From contig NZ_JAUSTI010000007.1 in the NCBI RefSeq assembly GCF_030812775.1, positions 124,001-188,000 of the forward strand: a stretch of 64,000 nucleotides of DNA, read 5' to 3'. How positions within the stretch are numbered: position 1 is the stretch's first letter; each line of letters starts with the position of its first letter. Positions 42,428 to 50,558 of this stretch are shown here, piece by piece. The DNA is from Paenibacillus tundrae (GTDB lineage Bacteria > Bacillota > Bacilli > Paenibacillales > Paenibacillaceae). Both the position numbers and the translations under genes were made by a program. Under the pieces are notes generated by a model. That model was not told the DNA's origin, ran no database searches, and saw only the letters and a list, made by a program, of their open reading frames with translations.

Positions 42428-43498
42428 TCAGTCAACAATAACGATATTGATCAACGGTTCGACGTTCTCTGGCAGACCCTCGCTACGCGTAATTACAAAT
42501 GACGGTAGTGGGTTCTCATGTAGCCCGTTTACAGACTCACAATTTTGCACAACCAATGCCATATGCAGTGTTTCTCCCGAACCAGCAACTTGAATTTGCG
42601 GCCACTCTTTCTTCGTGCAAGCCGGCCAGTTCGCAAGCTCATTGGCAGGAATAATGCTTAACTGTGTTGTTTCAGCAGCAATACGGTAAATTCCCGTGCA
42701 TACAGGTTCTTCTCCCAGCTTGTCCACCGGTAACTTAGCCTGCGCAGTCGCATCGGGAGCTGCATAGATGGAATAACACCATGGCGAAACGCCCCATGCA
42801 GTAGCCATCAGACCTTCATTTAATAGCTGAGCGGACAGATCACCTTCATTAAAACGTTCAACTAAATTGTGATCCCCGGCTCCAAGCAACTCGTCTACAC
42901 GCGCAACCATGCGTGGTAGATCTGCAAGTATAAAGCCCGCACTGCCATAGGAGTCAAATACATGATGGTCTCTCGTCCATACTGGTGCTGATGCAAGTTG
43001 CTCTTGCGTAGGTTGCGCTGGGAATAGTGCGATAACGACCGTCACCACCTGAGCATATCTGACCATGGCCATCTGTTCTGGCTCCAATGGAACTTCTGCA
43101 ATCCGAGGTGTTTTCCTATGAATCGATATACGAAGCTCATACTCTCCTTCAGCAAAATCCGACCATCCGAAGTCTACACTATAGTCTATACCTTCAATAG
43201 CACCTATGGAAAGCTTCGTGTCGGGATTTAAGTTTACTGTATATTGTACGAAGCTCAGTTCTTGACCATATATAATAGAAGCGTCTTGTCTTACGATAGG
43301 AGCATCAAGTTGCTGAGCAATAAACGAGACTTTGCGCCCGTCCTTCAAGCAACGTTGTGGATCAATATCAAGTTCTATATGCTCAACTTCAGTTTTCTGT
43401 GCGATGATCAACTTCGCCTCTGCAAGTACAGCAGAATCTGTTAAAGCAAACCCGAAATTCGGATTCATATCCTGGTTCGTATGTAAATGTGTATTCAT
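42428..43498 (-). CDS. Unrecognised 356-aa protein
   Basis: I do not recognise a family. No signal peptide or membrane helix; cytoplasmic. The N-terminal half looks beta-rich (VEHIELDIDPQ, LSFVQYTVNLNPDTKLSIG, EGEYELRISIHRK), and the middle has a hydrophobic segment AQVVTVVIALFPA followed by VWTRDHHVFDSYGSAGFILADL. The C-terminal third contains short strands and two clustered Cys segments (PWCYSIYA, PVCTGIYR). Start ATG 43498 with AGGGGATGTATC is preferred to the in-frame start at 43534. It lies directly upstream of the recombinase gene, in the same direction, with no terminator between them. Confidence 0.65.
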   Translation of the reverse strand: MNTHLHTNQDMNPNFGFALTDSAVLAEAKLIIAQKTEVEHIELDIDPQRCLKDGRKVSFIAQQLDAPIVRQDASIIYGQELSFVQYTVNLNPDTKLSIGAIEGIDYSVDFGWSDFAEGEYELRISIHRKTPRIAEVPLEPEQMAMVRYAQVVTVVIALFPAQPTQEQLASAPVWTRDHHVFDSYGSAGFILADLPRMVARVDELLGAGDHNLVERFNEGDLSAQLLNEGLMATAWGVSPWCYSIYAAPDATAQAKLPVDKLGEEPVCTGIYRIAAETTQLSIIPANELANWPACTKKEWPQIQVAGSGETLHMALVVQNCESVNGLHENPLPSFVITRSEGLPENVEPLINIVIVD

Positions 43499-43706
43499 GA
43501 TACATCCCCTCTCCTCTGTCTGATGGCATGTCACAACCCCAAATATATGTCATATTGGATGAACCCGCAACCCCAGTTCAACGATATGAGTCTACATGCG
43601 CCTTAATACATACCCGTTATACGGGTCTTAGGAACCGTTAATTTTACTAGATATATTAAAAACAAATGCAGATGATTGATTTAGAATTCCTCAACTCCAA
43701 AATCGA

Positions 43707-43753
43707 AATAAAAAACCCCCTGACTTTTTTCACACAAGCGAAAACTCAGGAGG
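43707..43753 (-). terminator. Terminator of the amino-acid permease gene
   Basis: CCCCCTGA (43716-43723) pairs with TCAGGAGG (43746-43753), followed on the minus strand by TTTTTTATTTC. Confidence 0.75.
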
Positions 43754-43792
43754 TATGAACTATTTTGCTGCCATTTGATCTAAAGATGGCGT

Positions 43793-45205
43793 TTACTTTT
43801 CGAATGACTTCGAGTTCAAATGACTGTGATGGCGTCCGTATAAGAAATAAATCCCCAGACCAATTAGTAACCAGATGAAGAACGTAATCCAAGTGAGCAT
43901 CGCAAGTCGAGTCATGAGATACACACAGCCGATTGCGCTGAGGATTGGAATCCACGGGACGAATGGGACACGGAAGCCACGTTTGAGATCAGGATTGTTT
44001 TTACGGAGCACAATAATACCCAGACTGACCACCGCAAAGGCAAACAACGTCCCGATATTGGTCAACTCTGCAAGATGTCCAAGCGAGATGAAGCCAGAAA
44101 ATAACGCTACTACGATTCCCGCAACCCAACTACCCAGGGCAGGAGTCTGGCTTTTGCCACTAACTTTCGAGAATACCGGAGATAACAGCCCGTCCCTTGA
44201 CATGGAGTACAATAATCGCGTCTGACCATACATCATTACCAGTAGTACGGTAGTAATCCCTGTAATGGCACCTAGTGCTACAATCCAAGACAAGCCATGC
44301 AAGTTAACAAATTCAAAGGCATAAGCTACTGGATCACTAACATTCAGCATATGGTACGGCACAATACCCGTAAGGATTAGCGAAACAACAATATATAATA
44401 CGGTACAGATCGCGAGTGAACCGATAATACCAATCGGCAAATTGCGCTGAGGCATCTTCACTTCTTCCGCAGCGGTAGATACAGCATCGAATCCAATATA
44501 CGCAAAGAATACCGTCGCCGCTCCAGCGGTAACACCCGAAATGCCAAAAGGCAGAAACGGCTGCCAGTGTTCAGGCTGAACATAGAACACACCTACACCG
44601 ATAAAGATCAAGACAACGATTATTTTGAGCGCGACCATAATCCCATTAGCACGAGCCGCTTCTTTCACTCCTCGGGTTAACAAGAAGGTAATAATCAACG
44701 TAATGACCGCTGCCGTAATATCAAAATACGTGCCCTTCTCTGGACTAAAGGCACTCGTTAGCTCATGAGGTAAGTGCAATCCGAATCCAGATAATAGACT
44801 TTGAAAATAACCAGACCACCCACTAGCAACTGCTGCACTTGCAAAACCATACTCCAGGATCAGATCCCATCCAAGAATCCAAGCAATCACTTCCCCAAAG
44901 GCAGTATAGCTATAAGTATAGGCACTTCCCGAAGCGGGTACACTTGAAGCAAATTCCGAATAACACAGTGCAGCAAAAGCACAGATTAGCCCTGCTAGCA
45001 AAAAGGAAAGGACTAGACCAGGCCCAGCGTATTTAGCCGCAGCCACACCTGTAAGAACAAATATCCCTGTTCCGATAATCGCACCTACACCAAGGGTCAT
45101 CAGATCCAGCGGCCCTAACACTCTTTTCAATGCACTACGTTCTTCCCCACTTACAGCAATGGGTTTCTTGCGAAACAATGAAGATTGTGACTCATTTTTG
45201 CTCAT
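43793..45205 (-). CDS. APC-family amino acid permease (YfnA/CAT-like)
   Basis: A 470-aa cytoplasmic-membrane transporter of the amino acid-polyamine-organocation superfamily, cationic-amino-acid-transporter branch, with about 12 hydrophobic helices. The first helix has the substrate-binding unwound motif VGAIIGTGIFVLTG, followed by ALCYSEFASSVPASGSAYTY and the loop FFAYIGFDAVSTAAEEVK, both diagnostic of the branch. The likely substrate is a neutral or basic amino acid; the exact one is undetermined. Start ATG 45205 follows GAGAGGAAATTATGT. Single-gene unit with its own terminator. Confidence 0.9.
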   Translation of the reverse strand: MSKNESQSSLFRKKPIAVSGEERSALKRVLGPLDLMTLGVGAIIGTGIFVLTGVAAAKYAGPGLVLSFLLAGLICAFAALCYSEFASSVPASGSAYTYSYTAFGEVIAWILGWDLILEYGFASAAVASGWSGYFQSLLSGFGLHLPHELTSAFSPEKGTYFDITAAVITLIITFLLTRGVKEAARANGIMVALKIIVVLIFIGVGVFYVQPEHWQPFLPFGISGVTAGAATVFFAYIGFDAVSTAAEEVKMPQRNLPIGIIGSLAICTVLYIVVSLILTGIVPYHMLNVSDPVAYAFEFVNLHGLSWIVALGAITGITTVLLVMMYGQTRLLYSMSRDGLLSPVFSKVSGKSQTPALGSWVAGIVVALFSGFISLGHLAELTNIGTLFAFAVVSLGIIVLRKNNPDLKRGFRVPFVPWIPILSAIGCVYLMTRLAMLTWITFFIWLLIGLGIYFLYGRHHSHLNSKSFEK

Positions 45206-45593
45206 ACATAATTTCCTCTCGTCCTGAAAGTATCACCTGTTCATCTGTTCTATAAAAAAAGTGGTTTGTTCTATCTTAACGACTACCTATAAAAAACTAG
45301 TCAATTCTACACGTTATCGCGTTGCTTGATTAAATTTTTATTTATAGAGATGTCGTATGTTGTGCTTTTTAACCGAAAATTATCACGATATCTTGCCCGT
45401 GAAAGATAATAAAAATCGATTTAAACGAAAACTGCGTATAATTTATATTATGCGCAGTTTTTATTTCACTTTTTCACACCGCAAAACTGTATAAATTCGT
45501 TGTTATGTGAATTATTACGAATAACAGCTTATTTCGTTTATTTACGCTGTCCATCTCTCACGAATCTTGTCTGATTAATGCTCGTTACGGGAC
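45206..45593. other. Intergenic region with an orphan terminator-like hairpin
   Basis: No supported ORF. GAAAACTGCGTATAAT (45427-45442) and ATATTATGCGCAGTTT (about 45446-45460) form a long imperfect hairpin followed on the plus strand by TTTATTTCACTTTTTC. No plus-strand gene precedes it, so it may end an unannotated small transcript. The permease promoter also lies in this region. Confidence 0.45.
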
Positions 45594-45622
45594 AAAAAAA
45601 GACCGCATGATCCCATGCGGCT
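45594..45622 (-). terminator. Terminator of the second amidohydrolase gene
   Basis: CCGCATG (45603-45609) / CATGCGG (45614-45620), followed on the minus strand by TCTTTTTTTG. Confidence 0.85.
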
Positions 45623-45657
45623 CTTGGTTTAAGCTTTATTTTTCTAATATCTCAAAA

Positions 45658-47025
45658 TTATGAAAATACAATCCGATCTGCATCAGACATCTGATATTGC
45701 GTTAGAAGATAGCTGGTACTCTCCATTGCCTGACGACGAACCGCATCTAAATCCACATGCAACAGCTTACCTTCTCTCTTTACCGGTTGACCTGCCACAA
45801 ATACAGTATCCACGTTTGATGGATTAGCGAATTGTACAATGGCTCCAATCGGATCATGAACAGGGAACAAATTCAGATCCGTTGTACGAATCATAATCAA
45901 GTCGGCCTCTTTGCCTGGTGCCAGTGTGCCAATCTTATGCCCTAGTCCCAGTGCTTGTGCGCCAGCAGATGTGGCGAATCTTAACACCTGACTCGACTGC
46001 AGGTTCAGTTCTCCAGGCATTTCTCCCTGCTGCAACAATTGTTCATTCACTCTCGACCGCTCTGCCTGCAAGGCAAACTTCATCTGAGAAAACATATCAC
46101 CACCCGTGGATGTCACCACATCCACACCGAGTGTTGGCGTGCCTCCATTCTCCAGAAAATGTCCGGTCGCTGGATATCCATGCCCCATCATCATCTCTAC
46201 CTCTGGGGTAACCGAAAGTGATGCACCTTGATCGGCAAGCATTTTGTACTCATCGATACCCATCGTATTACCATGAACTACATTTATTCGCGGACTCAGT
46301 AGACCTGCCTCATGTAACTTTGTCACTGACCGATCTACACTCCCCCAAGTCCCGAATCCTACATGCATGGAACAAATGGCATCTAGTTCCTCTGCAAGAC
46401 GAATCTCCTTAACCGTTGTATCCCAATGACTGAACTCCGATCCTCGAATAGCAAGTCCGAACGTCAGCAATTGATCCCTTGATGAGAAGTATTGTTGCTT
46501 CACTCTGCATACATCGTTGGAGTATGTAAGAAGACTATCTCTATTCCAGTAATTCGTTTCACCAGGCACACCGTGAGCAAATACCGCTCGGATTCCCGCA
46601 TCCTGAAGCCCATGAATCAATTGATCTGTGTGCTCTGGCGAATACGGCATACTCCAATCCAATACAGTTGTCACCCCTGCATTAAGCGCTTCCAAAGCTC
46701 CTAATAAATTCGCGATGTAGCTGTCTTGAGGACGAAGCTTGCTCCCCATGGCTCCATAATAGAGATTCTGCAAATACACAGGTAGTGACCAATTCGTACC
46801 TGTCGTTTTAACCAATGACTCCCACACATGACGATGGGTATCTACAAGTCCTGGGAGCACAATCATATCAGATGCATCGATAACTTCGGCTTCTACACAC
46901 TCCAGATCAGGCTTAATAGCTATAATGATAGAATCCTCAATTAAGACATCGGCTCTTTTGTACTGACCAACCGAGGCATCCATGGAAACAACACAACCAT
47001 TTTTCAGCAAATAACTTTTCCCCAT
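45658..47025 (-). CDS. ATZ/TRZ-type amidohydrolase
   Basis: A 455-aa amidohydrolase-superfamily enzyme, distantly related to the deaminase of the urate operon. Metal-site segments are VDTHRHVWESL (HxH), CSMHVGFGTWG, NVVHGNTMG and LGVDVVTSTGGD, with the C-terminal LAPGKEADLIMIR. The HxH motif carries Arg between the His residues, and SLVKTTGTNWSLPVYLQ replaces the usual helical insert. The substrate is not predictable; it is annotated broadly as a chlorohydrolase/deaminase-like protein. TTG 47040 opens the frame, but ATG 47025 with TTGGAGAT upstream is the better start. Monocistronic. Confidence 0.8.
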   Translation of the reverse strand: MGKSYLLKNGCVVSMDASVGQYKRADVLIEDSIIIAIKPDLECVEAEVIDASDMIVLPGLVDTHRHVWESLVKTTGTNWSLPVYLQNLYYGAMGSKLRPQDSYIANLLGALEALNAGVTTVLDWSMPYSPEHTDQLIHGLQDAGIRAVFAHGVPGETNYWNRDSLLTYSNDVCRVKQQYFSSRDQLLTFGLAIRGSEFSHWDTTVKEIRLAEELDAICSMHVGFGTWGSVDRSVTKLHEAGLLSPRINVVHGNTMGIDEYKMLADQGASLSVTPEVEMMMGHGYPATGHFLENGGTPTLGVDVVTSTGGDMFSQMKFALQAERSRVNEQLLQQGEMPGELNLQSSQVLRFATSAGAQALGLGHKIGTLAPGKEADLIMIRTTDLNLFPVHDPIGAIVQFANPSNVDTVFVAGQPVKREGKLLHVDLDAVRRQAMESTSYLLTQYQMSDADRIVFS

Positions 47026-47167
47026 TAGACACATCTCCAATCATAATGTTTTGGATATGGCTTGCATGATGGTATGATTCAGTGCTGATCGACAATGATT
47101 TATGACTTATTTTTATAAAGTATATATGTATTATATAGTTACATCTCTAGATTTGCAAATTTTGGAA
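47026..47167. other. Intergenic stretch upstream of the second amidohydrolase
   Basis: AT-rich, without a supported gene; expected to hold the amidohydrolase promoter. Together with the terminator and the following 166 bases it forms a gap of about 350 bases without any coding signal. Confidence 0.4.
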
Positions 47168-47205
47168 TTAAAAAAACCTTGTGTAGCAAGTTGCTATGCA
47201 AGGTT
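47168..47205 (-). terminator. Terminator of the 47.4-48.2 kb gene pair
   Basis: AACCTTG (47175-47181) / CAAGGTT (47199-47205), with inner TAGCA/TGCTA pairing, followed on the minus strand by TTTTTTTAATTCC. It lies 166 bases after the last stop, an unusually long 3' untranslated region. Confidence 0.75.
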
Positions 47206-47371
47206 TGAATATTTTAGTCACTTTGCGTTTAGCACCGGGACATCCTTACTCGACTTCTCATCAACCCCATCCCAGAACACTTGTAAACTTCTACAATCAC
47301 AACACTTCATAAACAGTTTTATTTCTTATAAAACCTATACTTTATAGTCTGTTTTATTGAATACTTTCAAA

Positions 47372-47560
47372 CTACTCTTCCCACCAGATTAATCGAAGTA
47401 TTGAATGGTCTCCTTCATGATATTTCACTTCGCGCTCTTCAGGAATCGCTGGATGTTCCTCAACAACAACGGGATAAGGTGAACCGATGAGGTTAATCCC
47501 TATTAATAATGCAAAGCTAATTATAATAATCCCAATCAAAGTAAAAATAACTCTTTTCAA
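47372..47560 (-). CDS. Small membrane-anchored protein
   Basis: A 62-aa protein: one N-terminal transmembrane segment (VIFTLIGIIIISFALLIGINL) then about 38 extracytoplasmic residues rich in Pro/Glu and ending WWEE. No family recognised. Its ATG overlaps the stop of the upstream gene (ATGA), so the two are translationally coupled and likely act together. Confidence 0.65.
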   Translation of the reverse strand: MKRVIFTLIGIIIISFALLIGINLIGSPYPVVVEEHPAIPEEREVKYHEGDHSILRLIWWEE

Positions 47561-48153
47561 TTGACTCTCTCCTCATTCATGTATCTTACTTCCCCGCCAA
47601 AAATCTTGTCTGCAACGATATTTCCATCTTGATCAAAAGCTCTTATTGTCCAGTTCTCCTCGGTATATTCATCTAATACAAACAGTGCATACTGATCATC
47701 AACCTCTTCAAGTTGGTAGTCATCCGGGTTAGCTTTCACTTCTTCAAGGGAGAGCTCGTAAGATTGCGAAGACGAAACATCCTTCAGGTGGTTGCCCACC
47801 GCTATGTATTTGATGTTGGACTCTCTAGTTGTGACTACCCCAACTACAAAGCGATTAGGATCACCTAGACCAGTAGCCTCAAACGGCTTGCCTTCCTCGA
47901 CCGTACGACCATATGAGCTTCCATCATAACGATGCAAGAAACCGAACTTCTTTTCAAGTTTGGCTATGCCAAAGCTATGGTCTTGATGATCTACAAACAA
48001 TACCACTTGGCCGTAACCGTTAATTTCTTTGGATTTTACAATCTGACCATCATGAGGCAATGCGTTGATTTCATTCACATGTAACCCTTGCATCGCGCCA
48101 AATCCTAATATAACAAGCAAGCATAGACCAACTATAATTAAACCTTTTCGCAA
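47557..48153 (-). CDS. Membrane-anchored protein of unknown function
   Basis: A 198-aa protein with an N-terminal signal anchor (KGLIIVGLCLLVILGFGAM) and a soluble extracytoplasmic domain. The domain has alternating short beta strands: GYGQVVLFVDHQDHSFGIAKL, then KYIAVGNHLKDV, then YALFVLDEYTEENWTIRAFD. No Cys in the mature domain and no lipobox. Not recognised as a named family. It overlaps the next small membrane gene by 4 bases, and the pair shares a distant terminator. Start ATG 48153 follows GAGGGATATTTTGCGAAAA, a modest site. Confidence 0.65.
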   Translation of the reverse strand: MRKGLIIVGLCLLVILGFGAMQGLHVNEINALPHDGQIVKSKEINGYGQVVLFVDHQDHSFGIAKLEKKFGFLHRYDGSSYGRTVEEGKPFEATGLGDPNRFVVGVVTTRESNIKYIAVGNHLKDVSSSQSYELSLEEVKANPDDYQLEEVDDQYALFVLDEYTEENWTIRAFDQDGNIVADKIFGGEVRYMNEERVN

Positions 48154-48375
48154 AATATCCCTCCATACAATTAGATAATAATTAATGCATTTCAGATGAA
48201 CGCTACATATTTAATGTTTCCCGAACGATAAATATTGCTCCCTTGATCCAATTCATTAGAAGTTACCTACGTATCATTGTAATATTAACATAATTATACA
48301 TAAGATGTTTGAAGCCTTTTTTATGAGAAATCCTACGACATCCATAGAATCAGATAAGCAACCGTCTATGAAGAC

Positions 48376-48406
48376 ATATCATCACAACATCGTGTTGTTG
48401 TGATAT
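48376..48406. promoter_or_regulatory. Inverted repeat in the DinB promoter region
   Basis: ATATCATCACAACA and TGTTGTTGTGATAT (14-base arms, two mismatches) lie just upstream of a TATAAT (48425-48430), so the repeat overlaps the expected -35 region of the DinB gene. It could be a repressor operator. The rest of the 372-base gap (48154-48525) shows no ORF. Confidence 0.4.
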
Positions 48407-48525
48407 ATTTATCCTATTGTTTCCTATAATGAATGAAAGTGTAATTACGTAAAAGGCAATGTATGATGCTGCTGGCTTTCAACCAGGTTGATTAACGAGA
48501 CCACGATAACTAGGAGGAACGAAAT

Positions 48526-49020
48526 ATGAGTGTATCTGCAATCGACATCCTATTAACACAAAAGGATAACACATGGGATCAATGTAATTGGATCGTACCT
48601 GTAGCCAAAGCACTGGAGGGACTTACTGCTGAACAGGCTGCCTGGGTTCCACCTTCAGGTGGACTAAGCATCTGGCAACTGGTAAACCATATGCATTATT
48701 ACAACCATCGTATCTTGCAACGCATGCAGGGCATAACCTCCGGTTCAGCCGCAGAGAGCAATGTCGCGACATTTGGTGATCCGGGAGATGCATCAGACGA
48801 GCAAGGATGGAATGACTTAGTGAGGAGCACTACAGAACTTGCTGATCAGTTACGAACTCAGCTTGCAACCTTGCAACAATCTAATCTTGATGCACCATAT
48901 ATGGATACTGAGGATACTTGGGGGCATACCCTTAGCCAATGGATACTACATGATGCATATCATGCCGGTCAGATTGTTCTTCTTCGCAGACTGCAAGGAA
49001 GCTGGAATATCGTCTTCTGA
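48526..49020 (+). CDS. DinB-family putative metal-dependent protein
   Basis: A 164-aa four-helix-bundle protein of the DinB/DfsB (YfiT-like) family, members of which are often thiol transferases or stress proteins. The three metal-binding His are visible in VNHMHYYNH (first) and LHDAYHAGQIVLLRR (second and third), the family-diagnostic C-terminal motif. Start ATG 48526 follows TAGGAGGAACGAAAT. No terminator is evident before the FMN riboswitch 85 bases downstream. The inverted repeat upstream may control it. Confidence 0.88.
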   Translation: MSVSAIDILLTQKDNTWDQCNWIVPVAKALEGLTAEQAAWVPPSGGLSIWQLVNHMHYYNHRILQRMQGITSGSAAESNVATFGDPGDASDEQGWNDLVRSTTELADQLRTQLATLQQSNLDAPYMDTEDTWGHTLSQWILHDAYHAGQIVLLRRLQGSWNIVF

Positions 49021-49104
49021 AAAAAACACTTGAACTGCTAGCGCTTACAACATTAAGATGAAATCATTAATGTTACAACTTGTTCACACACTAACAATTG
49101 AATA

Positions 49105-49246
49105 GGATCTTCGGGGTAGGGTGCAATTCCCAACCGGCGGTGATGTTCCTCGGAACCAGCCCGCGACTCGCTGACTGATATTGTTATCAGCGACTGACTT
49201 GGTGAGACTCCAAGGCCGACGGTAAAGTCCGGATGAGAGAAGATCA
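49105..49246 (+). ncRNA. FMN riboswitch (RFN element)
   Basis: All hallmarks of the RFN aptamer are present in order: closing stem GATCTTC...GAAGATC, GGGGTAGGGTG, AATTCCCAACCGGCGGTGATG, AGCCCGCGA, a variable stem (CTCGCTGACTG/CAGCGA type), GGTGAGACTCC, GGCCGACGGT and AGTCCGGATGAGAGAAG. It senses flavin mononucleotide and, by family knowledge, represses riboflavin synthesis or uptake genes when FMN is plentiful. It is followed by a terminator hairpin and then the transporter gene. Confidence 0.97.
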
Positions 49247-49302
49247 ACACATGTCATGCCGTTTTACGGGAGTCCTCTTCCCTGACGACATATGCATGGA
49301 TG

Positions 49303-49343
49303 AGCCCCTGTTTATTTGGTGATTCACCAAAACGGGGGCTTTT
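49303..49343 (+). terminator. Riboswitch expression-platform terminator
   Basis: AGCCCCTGTTT and TTTGGTG pair with CACCAAA and CGGGGGCT to make a long stem at 49303-49340, followed by TTTTG. It stands between the FMN aptamer and the transporter start, as expected for transcription-attenuation control. Confidence 0.85.
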
Positions 49344-49393
49344 GTCGATTTTGCCAACTGAAGATTCCGTGTTCTGACGAAGGAGTCCTGAAT

Positions 49394-50374
49394 ATGGAAA
49401 AGAATCAAACTGCCTCAACGGTCTATCGGAAAGAACGAAGTAACACAGGATTCTGGCTTGTTGTAATCGGCGCTGCGTTATGGGGCGTAGATCCGTTGTT
49501 CCGTATTATTTTGCTTCAGACGATGACCTCGACTCAAATTGTACTTATTGAGCACATTATTGTAAGTTTAGTCGCCATTCCTGTCTTATGGAAATTCCGT
49601 GCAGACTTGAAAAATCTACGTGCTAGACACTGGGTTGCTGTAATCTTCATTTCCTGGGGTGGATCAGCACTAGCAACGGTGTTATTCACCATGGCGCTAA
49701 CCAATAACGATCCCAATACCGTTCTCTTGTTGCAAAAAATGCAACCCTTGTTCGCTATTGTACTCGCGAAGCTGCTTTTGAAAGAAACGTTACCACGTCG
49801 CTTCGGCGGACTTTTCTTCATTGCACTTGCAGGAACCTATCTGCTCACGTTTGGATTCACACTTCCTCTCGGAAACTGGAACACCTGGATTCATGCAGGT
49901 AGCCTGTTATCCTTGGGAGCAGCCGCTCTCTGGGGCGGATCTACGGTGATGGGACGATTGATGCTAGGTCAAGCAAGATATGAGACAGTCACTTCTCTGC
50001 GGTTTGTAGTTGCTCTGCCCCTGCTCTTCTTGATGACATGGCATGAAGGAGCAGCGTGGACATTCCCCTCCGGAACAGGTGAACAAGCGGCAGTAGTGCT
50101 TAATGTATTGGGTCAAGCTTTGTTGCCTGGACTATTGAGCTTGCTGTTATATTATAAAGGCTTATCCTCTACAAAAGCCTCTGTCGCTACGCTAGCGGAA
50201 CTTAGTTTCCCGATGGCAGGTGTTCTGGTGAACTGGATCGCTTTCCGTACGTTGATTACATGGGAACAGCTCATTGGTTTTATCCTAATATGGATTGCAC
50301 TCTTTGCGATTTCCAGACAGCAAGAGCGGTCGGCAAGTGTTGCTGATGCTGCCCCTAAGCTTCGTACAGAATAA
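49394..50374 (+). CDS. DMT/EamA-family transporter under FMN riboswitch control, inferred riboflavin importer
   Basis: A 326-aa membrane protein with two EamA repeats (about 19-150 and 165-305) and ten predicted helices, starting WLVVIGAALWGVDPLF and SLGAAALWGGSTVMG, the repeat signatures of the drug/metabolite transporter superfamily. Placement directly behind an FMN riboswitch and its terminator indicates a role in flavin supply. Proteobacterial RibN riboflavin transporters belong to the same superfamily, whereas the usual Firmicutes importer is the unrelated ECF component RibU. Riboflavin uptake is therefore inferred, not proved. Start ATG 49394 follows GAAGGAGTCCTGAAT; the frame is open from 49316, inside the terminator, so the longer version is excluded. 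A strong terminator follows. Confidence 0.85.
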   Translation: MEKNQTASTVYRKERSNTGFWLVVIGAALWGVDPLFRIILLQTMTSTQIVLIEHIIVSLVAIPVLWKFRADLKNLRARHWVAVIFISWGGSALATVLFTMALTNNDPNTVLLLQKMQPLFAIVLAKLLLKETLPRRFGGLFFIALAGTYLLTFGFTLPLGNWNTWIHAGSLLSLGAAALWGGSTVMGRLMLGQARYETVTSLRFVVALPLLFLMTWHEGAAWTFPSGTGEQAAVVLNVLGQALLPGLLSLLLYYKGLSSTKASVATLAELSFPMAGVLVNWIAFRTLITWEQLIGFILIWIALFAISRQQERSASVADAAPKLRTE

Positions 50375-50419
50375 TTACCTACGCAGGATGCATCCCGAAC
50401 ATATATGTCCATTTCTCAA

Positions 50420-50445
50420 ACGTTATATAAAGACGTTATATAAAG
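50420..50445 (+). repeat. Tandem 13-bp duplication
   Basis: ACGTTATATAAAG occurs twice back to back, immediately before the transporter terminator. It is probably a slippage product. Confidence 0.9.
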
Positions 50446-50448
50446 AAC

Positions 50449-50495
50449 AAAGCACTGTTTATCCCACTGGATGAACAGTGCTTTTGTTTTTTCAG
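50449..50495 (+). terminator. Terminator of the riboswitch-controlled transporter
   Basis: AAAGCACTGTTTATCC (50449-50464) pairs with GGATGAACAGTGCTTT (50469-50484), with one G-T pair, followed by TGTTTTTT. Confidence 0.9.
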
Positions 50496-50558
50496 CAATC
50501 CGATGGTACGATGACATATGAAACACTAGATATCCATCATAGAAAGGGATGATGCTTA

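Noticed and set aside
2023..47025. The two amidohydrolases as a recent duplication
   Set aside because: They share only superfamily motifs and differ in the HxH segment and insert; they are distant relatives, not a duplication.
49053..49250. A minus-strand frame across 49.05-49.25 kb
   Set aside because: It is the complement of the FMN riboswitch; the RNA structure explains the sequence.
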